DNA from: Vanilla planifolia
Taxonomy: Eukaryota; Streptophyta; Magnoliopsida; Asparagales; Orchidaceae
Direction: 5' to 3'
Length of the DNA: 64,000 nucleotides
NCBI GenBank assembly: GCA_023846275.1
Contig: CM043868.1
Coordinates: forward strand, 18,695,755-18,759,754
Shown here piece after piece: positions 47,830 through 62,634 of this stretch (position 1 is the stretch's first letter; the number at the start of each line of letters is the position of its first letter). The position numbers and the translations under genes were made by a program. The notes under the pieces are model-generated. The model did not search any database, had not been told where the DNA came from, and saw nothing but the letters and a program-made list of their open reading frames with translations.

Positions 47830-50240
47830 AATCAAAAGAACGTGGTAGGGCTGAAAGTGGGTTAACAGGTTTGTCTTCTCGTTTGAATATTTTTTTCTGT
47901 TTTGTTTTTAAAATATTAATTTAATGCTACCGACTCAGTCTCGTTGGACTAGCGGGGTTCGAATGCAGATGGCGACGAGGAAAGTCTTAAGTGCGCTGTT
48001 TTAATTCGTTATCGTTATGTAATTAATCGATCATTTTTAAAGCGAGGACATGGACAAGTGGCATAAAAAACATTCCAAGCGTTTGAAACAAGTGTCGGTG
48101 AAAATATTTTTTCATGGAAATGAAGATAATTAAAAAATTAACATATCAGGTTAAAAAGCTTTGTATGTTTATCCGGATTTTGTGGTCTTTATATAATATA
48201 GGATAGTACAAGAGTGTGAGACTTAGGTAATTATATTATATAAGAGTGTAAAATTTGACGTCTTTATATGAGATTCTATAATGATTCTTATTGTTGAGAG
48301 AGAAATAGGAATTATGGTTGAGCAAAACTTCAAGTCAAGTTAATTCAAAACCTCATCATATTTGTTCTTATGCTCATGATTAGTTTGTGTTGTTCTTATA
48401 ATTTATTTGTCATCTATCTCAAGTTTTTTTTATTACAAAAATTTAGGACTATTATGAATCACATATGTACTAAACTTATAGTTTAATTGATTTCATGCAT
48501 TTCTAACTATACAATAAAAAATGTTATACTCTTTTTTCTAATTAGCAAGTAGAAATAGAAATAAAAAATAATAATATGTAAAAATTATAAACTATCATAA
48601 GTCACATATAGTTGTCATATATTTTATTCTATTTTATATCACTATTTTTGTGACATCCTATTTTATCACCACTTAGTTTTTAAGCTTGTTTGAGATCATT
48701 TATTATAAAAAAAATATTAGATTAGTTTTAGTTATTAGTTTGTATTAGTCATTTATCTTAACTTGATGAGCCCTTTCTTCCTTAATGAACTGTTGGTACT
48801 AGTCCTACTTTTTTTCCACTATGGATCGATGAGAAAGGGGGATATGTAAGAAGAGGGTTGTACCATAAGAGAAGCAAAGTCGTCAACTGATTCAAATATA
48901 CAATATGGATTATGGCAATGCAATAAAGTTGAGAATTCATGTTAATCGAATGAATAGCAAGTGAAAAATTCTACTTCAATAAGACATGTATTTTAAGTAC
49001 TATATCTATTATTTCTATTTTTTATTATCCCTATTTATTATTCCTAAATGAATATAAGTATTTTGATTACCTCTTTAAGTTGAAAACCTTATTGTCATAA
49101 ATAAAAATTTAATTTTAAAACAAGAGAATTTCTTACATAATTAGTAAATTTAAGTCTTTTTTACAAAGAAAAGTTCATAGAATTAAAATAGTTATAATAA
49201 TAAAAGTGATGTAGCATAAATTTAGAATTCTATCATGATCTAATTTGAAGTGTGTAATACTAGAAAAGCTTAATAAATTATTAAACAATATGAAAAGATA
49301 TTATACACTAATTATGATTTAGTGACATGTATGATATTTTAAAATTATTCAAATATTGACATTCTAAAGTCATAGCATAAATTATTAAGTTGAGTAGGTG
49401 ACAACACCTTAAACATTAAGTATAAAATCTTACAAAATAGTTTTTATCATATCAAATTTTACACATATAATATAAAAAATTTAAGATAAACTCTATATGA
49501 AGTATATTAATAGAAAATGGTAACTTCAACTTTATATTACTACATATAAAATAAAATATACTTAAAGAGTGCACCTTTTTTGGTGATGATGCCCTGTAGA
49601 TTTGTAGGCTTTGCTGTTTGAAACACCAAAGATAAAAAAGGACGATGTGGTAGTGATTTGGTTGTTAAGAAAATTTGGCAAAAAATGGTAAAAAGATGGA
49701 AGGCTATGATTTAGAATTTTGTTGAAAAGAGTGATATTTTAGTGATTAGATTAAGAGAGTGAAAGGATAGATGAAGATTTATGGGTGTTGATGAAAGTAA
49801 AATTTTGTTTGATTACTGACTCTTTTGGTGAAAAGTCACTCACATTCAATCATTGTCTTTCGCAAGAGATTTGGTTGTCAACTCTCTAAATAGAATGTCT
49901 CTCACCTTTGATCATTGTCTCTCACAAGAGAAGTTAGATTCAATCTAAGGAAAGTCGGATGCACACTTTGTTCACAAAGATAAAAAATACATACGAAAAA
50001 ATTTATTCAATAAATTTTTTTTTATAGTTTAGTGAGAATCCTTATGTATAGAGATCTTAGTAATACAATAATAATTTATTAACAAAAAAATATAAAAGTA
50101 TATTTAAAAATATAAAATGACACATTTTGGAATTCTAAAAGATATTTCAAAATTTTAAAATTTAACACAAATTATAAAACAAATATTCTAAATAAAGATA
50201 GAATAAAATTATTTAAATTAAGCAGTTCTTAAACAAATTA
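47830..50240. other. AT-rich intergenic tract, nothing recognised
   Basis: No gene-like frame is seen. 47,930-48,060 is less AT-rich but has no motif I can support. Near 49,800-49,970 there are recurring 'tcattgtct.tc.caagaga' phrases. Confidence 0.45.
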
Positions 50241-50249
50241 TGCATTTTG

Positions 50250-50480
50250 GGCAGAGGCAACAGTGAGCGGTGAAAGGCCTTGATGCATCCAATCCATTTT
50301 TCGAGTAAGTGTTGGTTAAGGGATGGCAGGTCGACACGGTCGAGCATACCATTAACCAGTTCTCAAGTCAGTGCAGGTAACAAAAGCCAAGCAAGTAGGT
50401 GTAGGTAACGCAGGAAAGCACATGCGATGGCTACGGCAACTAACAATTGTAGTATGGTGGTAGAAAGGCTAAAAATTTAA
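50250..50480. other. Small GC-richer island
   Basis: About 230 bp of mixed composition ('tcgacacggtcgagcat', 'gcaggtaacaaaagcc') inside very AT-rich DNA. No frame, RNA or repeat could be assigned. Perhaps the remnant of an inserted or deleted gene. Confidence 0.3.
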
Positions 50481-50844
50481 TTTTAAGCTCTTTTGAAAGT
50501 AATTTTTATTTAAATTTTGTATCGACGAACTTACGAAACTGGTGCAAAACTAGCGAGTGTGTTTTTGTAAGCTAATATTAAACTCTTCTGTATAAAAAAA
50601 GATTACAATTTTGTCAAATATCTTACTAATACATATAATTATCATAGCAATAACATATATATCACATATGACACAGATGCTAATACAACTAGATAAGTTA
50701 AGTAATGAAATTAAAAAGCTATCATCTCCCTGATTACATTCTTATATCCATGTGATGTGCATTTCATTGCTTATAATTTTTAAGAAACGATTGCAATGTT
50801 CTAATCTTTTTAGTGATATATTATTTAATAAAAAATATTATTAT

Positions 50845-51360
50845 TCAAGGGATCCCTTCTTGCTTGGTCTCTCATCTCAAAATTATTTCAAGTCTAGCAT
50901 GTTTAATCATCAAGTTTTCGTGAGAACTTAGCTTAGGTTACATCAAAAAGATGCATCACATTTTTAAGACTTATGACTTCACTTATAAATCTCATGATCA
51001 ACCCTTCTATAATTGATTTGGGACATCTTTATCTTTATACACCTAGAATTTTTTATAAGAGTCACAATTCTTTTGTACAATAGAATTTCATTAATGTATG
51101 TGTTCTCTCCACCCTTGTGGGGTGTTATTAGCTTACTAACTTATGCTTAGCTCTTCTTTAAATCACATTAAATAAGAGAAGATATCACTCTAATATTATA
51201 ATGTAATATTTTAGTATTCTTAATGAGGTATTATCTCGATTCAATCAAGTTTTCTCTTCACATAAGGGGTCGCTTCTCGCTTAGTTGCCCATTCAAAAAC
51301 TACTCCAACTCAAACATGCTTGACTATGGCATTCTCATCGGAGCTAAGCCCAAATTATTA
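50845..51360. repeat. Diverged direct repeat pair
   Basis: The segment at 50845-50940 ('cccttcttgcttggtctctcat' to 'gagaacttagct') is echoed at about 51262-51350 ('cgcttctcgcttagttgccc' to 'ggagctaagccc'). Both contain the pattern 'tc.caact.a.catg.tt'. This wording resembles LTR-derived plant repeats, but no element borders were found. Just after, at 51387, 'ttgatgataacaaa' resembles a plant LTR end. Confidence 0.4.
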
Positions 51361-51964
51361 TATTATTGACTCCTATTCATACTTCTTTGTTTGATGATAA
51401 CAAATTCTAAGTATTTCTAAAAAAATTATTCAAATAAATTTTTAGATTTTAGATAATCAATGCTTTTGTTCATAGAAGAACTTGACGAAGAGAAGCAAAG
51501 GTAAAATCCTATGAAGATCATCTTTATTAGAATAACAAATTACTAAAAAGATATATTTTGAATTTAATTTTAGATATTTTAGTTTTATTTCAAATAGAAT
51601 GTTAAGATTAATTAAAATTTGTATTACAAAGCACATATTAAATTAAAATTAATCATCTTAAAAAATATTTAAGTTTTTAATATCTTTGATATATTTATAT
51701 TGATCACTATTTTATCTTAATCATATCTTTGAAAATCTTAATTAATCTGCTACAAAAAAATTATACAATTGGATAGTTGATTGAGTTTACACATTTGAAT
51801 AGGCAAGAGAGACAACAACCATTCGATCGTGATATTGTGCGAATGGACAGCATAAAGTAATCTCACAATTCTATGTTCAACCATGCAAATACTTTCTGTG
51901 CTTTAGCCTCAAATGTTACATACAAAGAAGTATTATAACTTTATAATAGTTTAGCAACACTTTT

Positions 51965-52640
51965 TAGTTAACTTATTTAGGGTTAGTTTTCCTTGGTTTG
52001 CTCAAGAGTTGATCGCCTGCAACTATAAGTAATGTACATGATATATAAACGTTGGAGTAATAACCCAATCCAAGAATCTTATAAAACATGTTCGGTGTTA
52101 TACGCAATATTGGAACCGTCCGACAGGTTTTGGGCCTTGCGTTTCGGATCCGATAACAGCACCCAGTTGAGTGTTTGATGCACTGTGTAACCCGAGACAT
52201 TTGGTCACTATATTACTAATAGATCAATCATTTCTAGAAAAAATACTCACTTTGAATCCTCTCCAGCAGAATCATAGGCCTACGGTTTAAGGGGCATGTT
52301 TTAGAAAGTGCAATTCGGGTCAAGCGGTGTCAGTATCGGGTGGGTCAGCTTAAGGACGCAGGTGATGTGATGCATATTCCATTCACGACATTGACCCGTC
52401 TTACCCGTTATAAGAACGATTCCTCCGTCTAGTGACCTGAATCTTGCGACAAAAATAAATAAGAACGATTCCCGCGGATAGGCCCGTCAAGTAACGGACA
52501 ACACGGCGGATATGATGTCGCAATCCGAGTCCGATGAGTCTGATGTGTGACAAATTGCGAATATGTTTGGAAAATCAAACGAATTTATTAAACGGTCTGA
52601 CCGCGGTGTGACTAATTTCAATCCCGTATAACCTACGCTT
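51965..52640. other. GC-richer island without recognised gene
   Basis: About 650 bp of near-balanced composition with several CG dinucleotides, a repeated 'taagaacgattcc' (near 52412 and 52460) and a minus-strand frame of 75 residues (51973-52200) with no known motif. It could be a decayed gene, a promoter fragment or part of an element. I see no splice-linked continuation. Confidence 0.35.
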
Positions 52641-52659
52641 TCCACACGAGAGACAAATG

Positions 52660-55600
52660 CATTTGGATTTTTTTTTTTCTTTTTGTTTGAAAATAATACA
52701 GTTTAATTTAAAAGGAATTAGTTATTAGCAACGATAAAAAAAATTGTAGCCATAGTTATTACCAACAGTAAACAGAAGCAAATTCCAAATAGCAACCTAA
52801 TTTAATAAAATAATTTTAAGATAAATTAATAGAGATGAATACATGATATGATACATCATCAAAGTAGATTGTTTAATGTCTGAAAAATTGTATTACTTGA
52901 TAAAATAAGTTTCTTGACTTCCTCATTTTGTTAATGATAGCCTCTCATTAATGTATTTATTGAATAGAGAAAATGTAAAAAATTAGAAAGAAAAAAAAAG
53001 AAGTCATTAATAATAAATTTTTTAAGATTATAATAATTATTATGAGATATTTTTCCTCTTAGAAAATACAATGATTTTAAAGTTTGCCTATCAAGTTATC
53101 AAAATGTTTTGCCAATGGAGTGTCAATATTTTCTCTCTTAGAAAATATTTATTGCTAACATACTAATTATTTTTTTAAAAATAATCTTTAGGCCATGCAA
53201 ATTTAGATATAGAAATGGAACTATAATTTGTAATATTATTATAATTAATGATCAAAATATGATCTTTGAATAAACAATTATGATTATTATTTAAACAGTG
53301 ACACAGTGTACATAATAATTACAATATATTGTAGCTATTATATACATAATAATACTTAAGGTTTGAACTAATCATATGGCGATACAATAATGATCATGAT
53401 TCAAAATATGGTTATTGTTAAAAAAATATTACCTCTTCTTCTAACTCGTCCTTCACCTCAACATTGATTGCACCAATCTCCAATCAACATATTGTTATTG
53501 ACCTTACCTCTAATTGAAAAGGATGTTGTTAGTCACATCTTCTTCCTTCTCACTTTTTTTATCTCTTTCTCTTTTTCCTCCTATCCCACCTATCTTTTAT
53601 CATAAATACCCACATGTCACATTCTCCTCTTTCCCTTGACTCCATTATATTTAACCCTCTCTATGTCTTTATATCTTTCCTTTCTCTCTCCCTCCTCTCG
53701 CTTCATCCTCCTCTATCTGTGCAACCATTGTCGACCTCTTTTTTTTGTTGCCCTCTCTTCTCCTAGCTTATGTAATATTTTGAATTATTATTATGTATTT
53801 TTGTGCACATGTATTTGAGATTATCAAGCAAGGTAATGCTTATAGCGAGATCACTATACAGAGGGAGATAGCCTTTGTTTGCCACATAGTTGGTTGATTA
53901 GTACTCACTAAGGGGTATTATAGTCTCCACCAAGAGTTTTGGCAATGTCACGTAATATTAAGGAGACTTTTGAGTTCTCATGATAGAATGTAATTGATAA
54001 AAATGAGTTGTGTGGAAACTCATGTGGGTTATCAATAATCCATGCATAGGGTAAAGACTTTTCGTAGGCAACTAAGCATTAATACATATTTTTGTATCAT
54101 CACATTTGGAGCTATACCAAAAGAGACACATGTAAAATGCTCAAACCTAATCAGCATCATAAATAAACATAATAAACAGGATATTGCTTAAGCGAGGGTG
54201 ATGATGAAAAACATATCTAAATCTCAATCTCATATCTAACTATAAAATATCTTATAATATATAAAATAATAATCACTCTAAACTATCTAAATAACTAACA
54301 AAAAATATATTAATATATTACATATAGAATCTCTTATATGAAATAATATATATATATATAACACATAACTGTATGATAACAAAACTCATCTCATATAACT
54401 TCTCACATCACATCATCTTCAATCTTGCTTTAACCTTTATCTCACTATATATTATCAATATAAATTATGATGTAAATATTGAATGAGCTTTTAAGAGTTT
54501 AGTAGATAAATTATTATGTTAAAAAATATTTTTTTTAATTTTAAAACATTAATATCAATATATGTATAACTAAATGAATAATATCATATGTGCACAATAA
54601 TAAAGATGATAAACACATAATCATGCCAAAAATTTTTAAAGTTTTTATTTATTTTCAATTCATGTATATGATGTTTCTTTTTTCATAGTATACTTTTTAT
54701 TATTTATAATATTCTTCATATTTAACACTTATTCTTTACCAATATCTTTTTTATAATGATCATATTTCTCTTATATAATATTATCATTAAAAAGTAACAT
54801 GTTTTTCTATATCATATAATATCTTTAAACAATGTCATATATCATATCTTATCTTATATTATAACATTATTATTACATAAAATCTAAAAATATTATACAA
54901 TATCTCATATTATAGTATCATCATCACTGATACATATCATAAACCTTATATAACCTAAAATATAATATAATATATCATATGTATTATTTCATTTTCTTTC
55001 CTTTGTAATTTACTATTCTTTATCATGATTTTTCACTATTATCTATCATAGGCTAAATGAGTCACATATCAATACGTTTTAGATGTAAATAATAAAATAT
55101 CACAATATAACATTAAAGTTATGCTGACAATAATAATAATATAACATAATCGCAATGTATAGAGACATAAGTGTCATAAATAGAATAAAACTCGTTCCAT
55201 TATGCCAATCATATTAGCATATATCTTATGCTTAACATAATAATACTTATTTATACTTCAATTATTTAATTTACCTATTTATGCTATTTGTTATTATTCT
55301 TTTTCTTGTTAACCTTTTTTCTTGTATTGTTATACAATGTCTATCACATACATGGTCATTAATATCACATTATATTTTTCATGTCATTCTTCTTTTTTTT
55401 TCTTTTTATTTTTAAATTCTCAGCTTTAATTGAATTATCTAATTTCTTATTAGACTATCTAATCAATCTTATTGGATCATCTGATTTGTTAGTCAAATCA
55501 TTAGATTGGTTATCTTCAACCTCCATAACCATTCCATTGGATAGACTATCAAACTATCCAATTAGTTCATTCTATATAAATCAAATTAATCGACAATTGA

Positions 55601-58600
55601 TCATACAAATAATTAGATTATTTAATAAGTCTATTTGATTCAAAATTCATGCTTCCAATAATTGATCAAACATAAGAATTACCATCTAATCTTGGACAAA
55701 AGTTCACAAATCATATTACCTCCTCCTTTTGAATAAAAAAATCCAAAAGCTATTTCATAATAAAACAAAATCATTATAAAAAAATCTTATCATCCATCAA
55801 TAAGAAATTGGAATCTGTACAATTATTGTTTCCTTCCTCTCAATATTAAACTTTGCAAAAGTCTATTTTTATTGATTCCAATTGAAAACTTCATCCAAAA
55901 ACAATTTAGAACATGATAAATACTTTACATTATTCTATTCATTTCATAATTGTCATATTCATTTTCAAACTTGTTTTTCAAATCCAATGTTCCCTTAAAG
56001 TCCCTACACAATTTTTCTTTCTTTTCTCTTACTTTCTCTATTTTCTTTTCTCTCTCTTTGGTTTCATGTTCTTTTCTCAAATAATCACCCATCAAATAGA
56101 TATGATTTACCCTTTAAGGCAACAAGAAGTGAAGCAGTTAAGTTAATATTCTTTAAAATGCTAATGATCATTACCCAATTAATCATCTTAATTAAGATCA
56201 TTATAAATTCTTTATTTTAAATATTCATGCCAAAGTCACTTAGCCACCAAAAATTGTAAAATATAAGAACAATTTATGTGATTCCTTATAACCTTTCATC
56301 TAGTCTATCTCAATGATTTTTTCAAATATATAATCATATTAAAAAAACAAGACCACTTTACAAATTTACATGCTTTATGAAGTAATAAAAAAATTAAGAC
56401 ATCAAATTTCATTTACTAAAAGAAAATAATTACATTTTGCTTCCATAACACTATGACAACAATTAATTATGTCAATAAAACTTTGTATTGTTACACATTG
56501 GGTCTAACCATTACTTTGTTGACCAAAAGTTCATCCCAAATCTTTTCAAGTTTGCTAATCTCTATCGTACCATGCATAAGATTAGCCTTGCCTAATATTT
56601 AGTCACTCAATACAAACTTCTAAGGTGAATGTGCTTGTTGTAGCATTGTTTAGTATGATGTTAGATAGTGAGTCAGTTCAAAACCTCCTACATCCAACTC
56701 TTCTCTTGTATTTTCGAGTTGAGTGAGTTAAACTCTGAGTTATTAATATCCAATGATGCAAATTGATCTTTAAGAAAATTGTCTACTACATTAAAGTGCA
56801 TGGAGAACAACTTTGTCAAGATAGGGAAGAACAATATTTGCTTAATATAATAGTAAGAAATGGATTCAATTTGTGATTATGTCAAGAGTAATGTCATACA
56901 ACAAAAACACAGTCGAAAACTAGTTTGCCTATCTCAACAACTTCCCATCTAAACAAGATCAAAGAACTTTCAAAATTCTTCAATTAAGTACTTCAACCTA
57001 ACCATTTGATGATGATGATAGATTAGGAGGTATTAATTACATTTGACGGATAATCCTAAGGCATGGATACCATTTGCAATTATTTTCATTTACAAATTAT
57101 CAAGGCATGATCTTATATTCGCATTTGTATTGTCTTTTACTTCATTTATTTTCTTCAAACTATACTTCATTTTTTGTTGATGTCCTAATAGTCTTTTGTC
57201 AATAATTGAGTCTTTTTTAGATAGATGAGGAGTTTAAAACATTTTAAGTAGACATGAACAAATTGAATAGTCGACCAAGCCTTATCAAACTTTTAATCCC
57301 TTCATTAGATAACTGAACCAAGGAATTAGAAGGTAGTGATTTGAAGTAGATTACATATGACTAAAAACACTTAAGACTAAACAATTATTCATCATTGATA
57401 AGACTTTTGAAGCATCTATTAGATATATAATTAACCTGGTCAAACAATAAGAAGCAAGTGCTGTGAAAGATGAGGTATCTCACTTTGATCACTCAATTAA
57501 CCAAATGGTTAGTACTATTAGGGATATCTTATTATCATCTTATGTTAGTATTTTTCAGGCATTTTTCAAGTTTATATTGTAATTACTCTCTTATAATTAA
57601 TTTTAAACTTTTTTGTGATTTCAACTTTTTTTATCACCATTTATTATTTTAGTTGGAAAGTCATTTTGTGCAGAATGCTTTTTAGGATCTTACCATATTT
57701 AATTGCTAAGTAAAATTTTCTTTGTTTCCTTTATCTTTATTTTGTTCTATGCAATGGCTTTTCTTGATGTGTTCTATATTACTTTTAATCTCTTTCATGT
57801 GAACATAACTTTCTTTTGTAGTTCTTTACCTTGTTTGTAAGTTGACTTAAAATTTAAGAGATTTAGAATGCAAGTGTAATCTTTGACAAAAAATTATGCA
57901 TTTTTTTAGAAAGTTTTCTAAATTTCATAGAATTAACCAAACTTAGTTGGGTACTAAGATTTATTGCAAAGAAAATTTTTTCAAAAATTATTCAATTTTA
58001 TTTAATTTGGAAGCTTTACATGGTTGAAATGCATTCTCATATAACTTTAATTTTAAGTAAATTGATGTACAGCTATAGGTCCTAAAAGTGGGGAATCACA
58101 TTGACAAGAGTATGATGATCGACAATTTAACTAATAGTAGAGGTGGTTGCCATGACATTGTCGGGGTGATTGGCTAGAGTGTGGACTAGATGGTTGGTAT
58201 GAAAAGTAACCAAAAAATTTCTATATAACTAAACTGACAAAAGATGATAAATCCAAAAACTAACAAAAAAAATGAAAAAAAACAATACATGACACCTGGA
58301 ATAAAATAAGAAATAGTTTTTAGTATCATAAATGATTCATTATAGCCCAATAACTTAAATAGATTTAATAAAGTTCTATTTCTTATTCTTTTTTTCCTTG
58401 TTTGGAATTTGGTCCATGGTTGATGTCAAAATTGAGCATTTTGCACCTTGGACTTTTTTCTTTTTATTTATTGTTATACCAAATTAACTACACACCACTA
58501 GAAAGAATTATACTCTCTAGTTAAAGCCTTTGTAATCTATGAGCACATTTAGTATTAACTTCTCAATATACTTATAATCAATAAAGTGTCTTTTGGTAGT

Positions 58601-58880
58601 GATTGATTTTGCTAACAAACAAAAAACCTATAAAGGATATAAAAACTAAAAGATACATCACACAGTACACTATCCACCATAAAAAATCTGATACTAAAAT
58701 GTAAGGGAGAGTGATCATCATTCAAACAATCGACGGGTGATCAAGCTTGCAAATTTTGTCATGTAAATTAGTTTTATACTATAATAAATCTTTAACATTA
58801 AAGATATTATTAATAAATATATCAAATGTCACCTTTAGAATATAAGACCTAAATATTTGTTGTTGAAATATGTCTCTCTT
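52660..58880. other. Long AT-rich intergenic tract
   Basis: No supported gene. 53,450-53,790 is a pyrimidine-rich stretch; 55,380-55,640 has many 'attagatt/aatct' variants; and 56,560-57,660 is less AT-biased with no domain recognised on either strand. Short open frames up to 85 residues are Leu/Phe/Ile-rich products of composition. Confidence 0.5.
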
Positions 58881-58899
58881 AGACTTAGCCTACTTAACC

Positions 58900-59830
58900 C
58901 TCCCTCTTAACACAAACTATAACCCCAATCAAAATTTGGACATTTTTCTTCAAGTCAACTCTTCCACTATTGAAGCTCACTTGGACAACTACAACTTCTC
59001 CTCAAAATGTGTCGAAGATCTCTAATCCAAGGAAATCGATCCCCTAGCCCAACAAAGGTTCTGTTTTGGCTAAGCCAGCTTTGTCAATACTCACTTTGGC
59101 TGATATGGCATTCTTTTATTACACTTACACACCATCCTTGTCAATGTTTTGGATGCCTTTAATAAGTCATCTTATTAATCCTTTGGACTAGATGAAGATA
59201 TTTCTATAATTTGATAGAATAATAAGCTTTGACAATAATGAGAGCAATGTATTGTCTTTTCTTTAGCACCTCATTGGCCCTACTTATGTCTTTTCCATAT
59301 GATCAATCTAAAACTAACACTCAATGGAATACCTTCAAGTAGTTTCAATTGAGATGTTGGGATTCATTGACCTTGGGTAAGGAACTAGATTGGTCATCTT
59401 ACCCATCCATCCTGCCATCACCCAAAATCCTTCAACTACTTGGCTAGAAACTTCTATTTTAATGCCCTGAGTGCCAACTCCATATTCTCTTTATTAAAGA
59501 AATACATTCTTCTCTTTAATAAATGTAAGAAGTTAATAGTCTATTTGAATAATTGTTGTGCTAAATAGTTCGCCCTTTTTTTTGCTCAAACTTTTCATGA
59601 AATTGCCTATTCAATTTTCTTCCATACTTGCTCTTCAACATCTTGGAAAAGGAACAATCATAAAAATAAATCTCTAGTTCAATAGGTTGGTATGGGTATT
59701 GACTATAAAAATAGCAAGTGCTATTTTATCAAACACTTTATTTGAAATTGGGGATGCTTCCCCATTGAACTAGGAGGGCTTTGAGGTTCAAAGCCCTTAC
59801 CTATAGCATACACAATAAAATAGTAGGCTT
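58900..59830 (+). pseudogene. Decayed coding-like tract of unknown identity
   Basis: One plus-strand frame reads as ordinary protein between scattered stops: NLDIFLQVNSSTIEAHLDNY, then QQRFCFG*ASFVNTHFG*YG, then LHTILVNVLDAFNKSS, and about 500 bp later AYSIFFHTCSSTSWKRNNHK and NWGCFPIELGGL. Several stops are where CAA or CGA would give a sensible residue (TAA, TGA), as expected from decay of methylated C in a silenced element or pseudogene. I do not recognise the protein. The minus-strand 81-residue frame at 59721-59966 is its shadow. Confidence 0.4.
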
Positions 59831-60234
59831 GTACAAAAAACATAGGAAAGAGAATAAGGTAGGAGAAAAAGAGAATGGTAGCCTCCAATTGACGGTTAAA
59901 GAGGAAAGAAAAAACTAGTCTCTTATGAGGGTTAACAAGAGTAGGAGCTTGCATGCCACCCATCAAAGATTCATTCCAAATTATTCATCTTATTTCTAAT
60001 AAATGTTTTATGTATATGCAAAAGATCATGAATTTTAATTTAAAAATAATAATTTAATCATAATGTTAATAAATTGACTATAATCTAAATAATTCTAAAA
60101 TTCAAATTAAATAATTAGCAAATATGATAAAAATAAAATTGAATAAAATTTTGATTGAAAAAATTATTTAAAAAAATTAAATTCAAAGAAATTTCAAAGT
60201 TAAAATTTATCAATTACTTTTTTATTAAACATGA

Positions 60235-62050
60235 TATGTAATATTATATTTTTTTTATACAAGTATCATTTATCTTTTATTTTGGCCACAAACTTCACTA
60301 GCAAGCCCTTGTTTGACAAGGATGGCTCCCAACCCCAATTCTTTCTTAAGAACTTGATCTTGCTTGTTCTCACTCCTTTTTCTTGGCTTGTCAAATTGGG
60401 TGATGGGTATCCTTCTCAATCAACAAGCCTTGCATGGTAGTCATACTTTTGTGAAATTGCTTTCTAGTTGTTCTAATAATATATTTTGTGGTTGATATCA
60501 TTCAAGGGTAAATTCACTGCTCCATCTACTAGTGCCCTTTAATAAGTGCTAGAAAAAGTTATCTTCTTCTTGTTAGTTTCCTATCATTGTCTTACCAAAA
60601 GATACCCTTCCCATCTAATTCAAGTCCATTGCAAGCTACTTGTAGTGTTGTCCTAATAATTTTTCGAATGTGATAACATTCCCCTCTCGTTCTTTTATTT
60701 AGTTATTCCTGCATAAAAAATAATTTCAATTACTACATTTTATTAGACCCAAATAAATGTTTGAATCTCACTAAAATGAGTGATTTCATTGTAAACTCAA
60801 TTAGTTTTTCTCCTCTTTATGTTTGCCACATGTCACCCACATGGTCAACATCCTTACCAGTTGTCAATATAGTCTCATTGTTGTCTTCCCCACTTAGCAA
60901 ATAGGAAGTTTCATTTTCATCCCTATTTTTGACCAAGTCTTTAGACTCATATATATCCCATAGAATAAAACAATTGATTTAGGATGATTTTCCTTTCACT
61001 ACACGGCTCCTTCGCCCAAACAAGTCTTTTTGACTAGGCCTCTCTGTTTTAGCTAATTTTATCGTCCTTTCTCACTTACAAAAGGTCATATATATATTTA
61101 TGACCGTCATTTTCTTTTCCTTTAATTTATGTGTGGGAACTTCCCATTCATCTAACCCTCAAAATCTTAAACAAATTCTCTCAAATTTGAAATCTTAATT
61201 TATCCCCTAACATAAATCTAAGCCCTTACACTAATTCATTATAGAATCCTATCAATCCACACCAAGTTATCTATCTCAATTATCTTCTTTGGTCGTAACC
61301 TATTACTTAGTCTTCATCCATGGTTCCACCTTGTAAGCTCTATTAATGAATCTTTCATTTTAATATATGTGCTCCATTATTTATTTGCACATTTAACCAA
61401 AAAATTAAACAAATATGATAAAAAACTAAAATTAAATATAAATGATTTAAATAAAAAATTAAATAAAAATTATTTAAATGAATTAAAATTTAAATAAATT
61501 TAAAATTTATCAATTATTTTCTTATAAAATAAGACTAGTGAAATGACATTTTTTGTATAAGCATCACTTACCCTTTATTTTGGCCACAAACTTCACTAGC
61601 AAACCATTGTTTGACGATAATGGTTCCCAACCCCAAGAACTATGATCTTGCTTGTTCTCAATCCTCCCCTTTCTTGATTTGGGGAATCAAGAGGTGAGCC
61701 TTCTCGAGCATCTCCCATGGTCTCTCCATGTTCAATAATAATATGGTCTCCATGTCCGATAATAGGGTCTCCATATTCATTTCCTTTAATTCATGTGTGA
61801 AGATCTTCCCATTCACCAACCGCCATAATCTTAGATAAATTTTCTCCAATTCAATCCCCCGATAACATGTCCTTTAACAAAGGCCCAAAGCCCTTGCACT
61901 AGTTCACTATATAACCCCATCAATCCACCCCTTTTGACTACCTCAATCATTTTCTTTGGTATCAACCTGTTACTTAAATCCTTGTCCATAGTTTCATCTT
62001 GTAACTTGAATTAACGAGTATTTCATTTCAATCTAATATGCTTCACTACT
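60235..62050. repeat. Diverged direct duplication
   Basis: 'ttattttggccacaaacttcactagcaa' plus 'tttgac', 'ccaaccccaa' and 'gatcttgcttgttctca' occur at about 60277-60375 and again at 61576-61660. Further shared landmarks follow: 'cttcccattca' (61141/61805), 'atcaatccac' (61252/61920) and 'gta.caacctgttactta' (61295/61962). The second copy is shorter, lacking part of the interior. Low-complexity 'aaattaaa' tracts precede both (60020-60230, 61390-61550). It may be two copies of one element or an old tandem duplication. Confidence 0.7.
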
Positions 62051-62634
62051 AGTTCTATACATTAACTTATCTTATTTGATCAATATATATTATCTCAATA
62101 AACCTATTTATCATGCCCCTATATTATAAATCCTATTAAGGAGATACAAAACGAGGCATACGAAAAGAGGAAATCATCCCACCAAAGATGTTTTCACATA
62201 ATGAGTCAAGATTTTGCTCATGTGAATACAATATAACCAATCACTTTTGATTAAAAATGCTTGCTATAAAAACAAAGTTAAGATACTACAAAACCAACAT
62301 TATATTAGAAGAGGCTAATAAAAAAAGACGACAGTGATTGCAGGGGAATAAGTTGGAAGATCTAAAGAAAAAAATGAAAGAAACTTCCTTGTAACTCAAC
62401 GGTTAGCATCTAACCTTAGCTTTGGGAGCTGTTATGAGAGGCTGAATATTTCCTTCCATTAAAGGGAAGTTATCTTTGTGCCATTAACAAATACTGGCAA
62501 TTTTAGTAAAACTTAGCCTAGTAGCAGAAGGAATTGCGCAAGCCAATTCAATTCAAACACAAAACTCGCACCACAAGCACAACACCATATCTTCAATACC
62601 AAAGCACCAGAATCCGAGCCCAAACCTACCCCCA

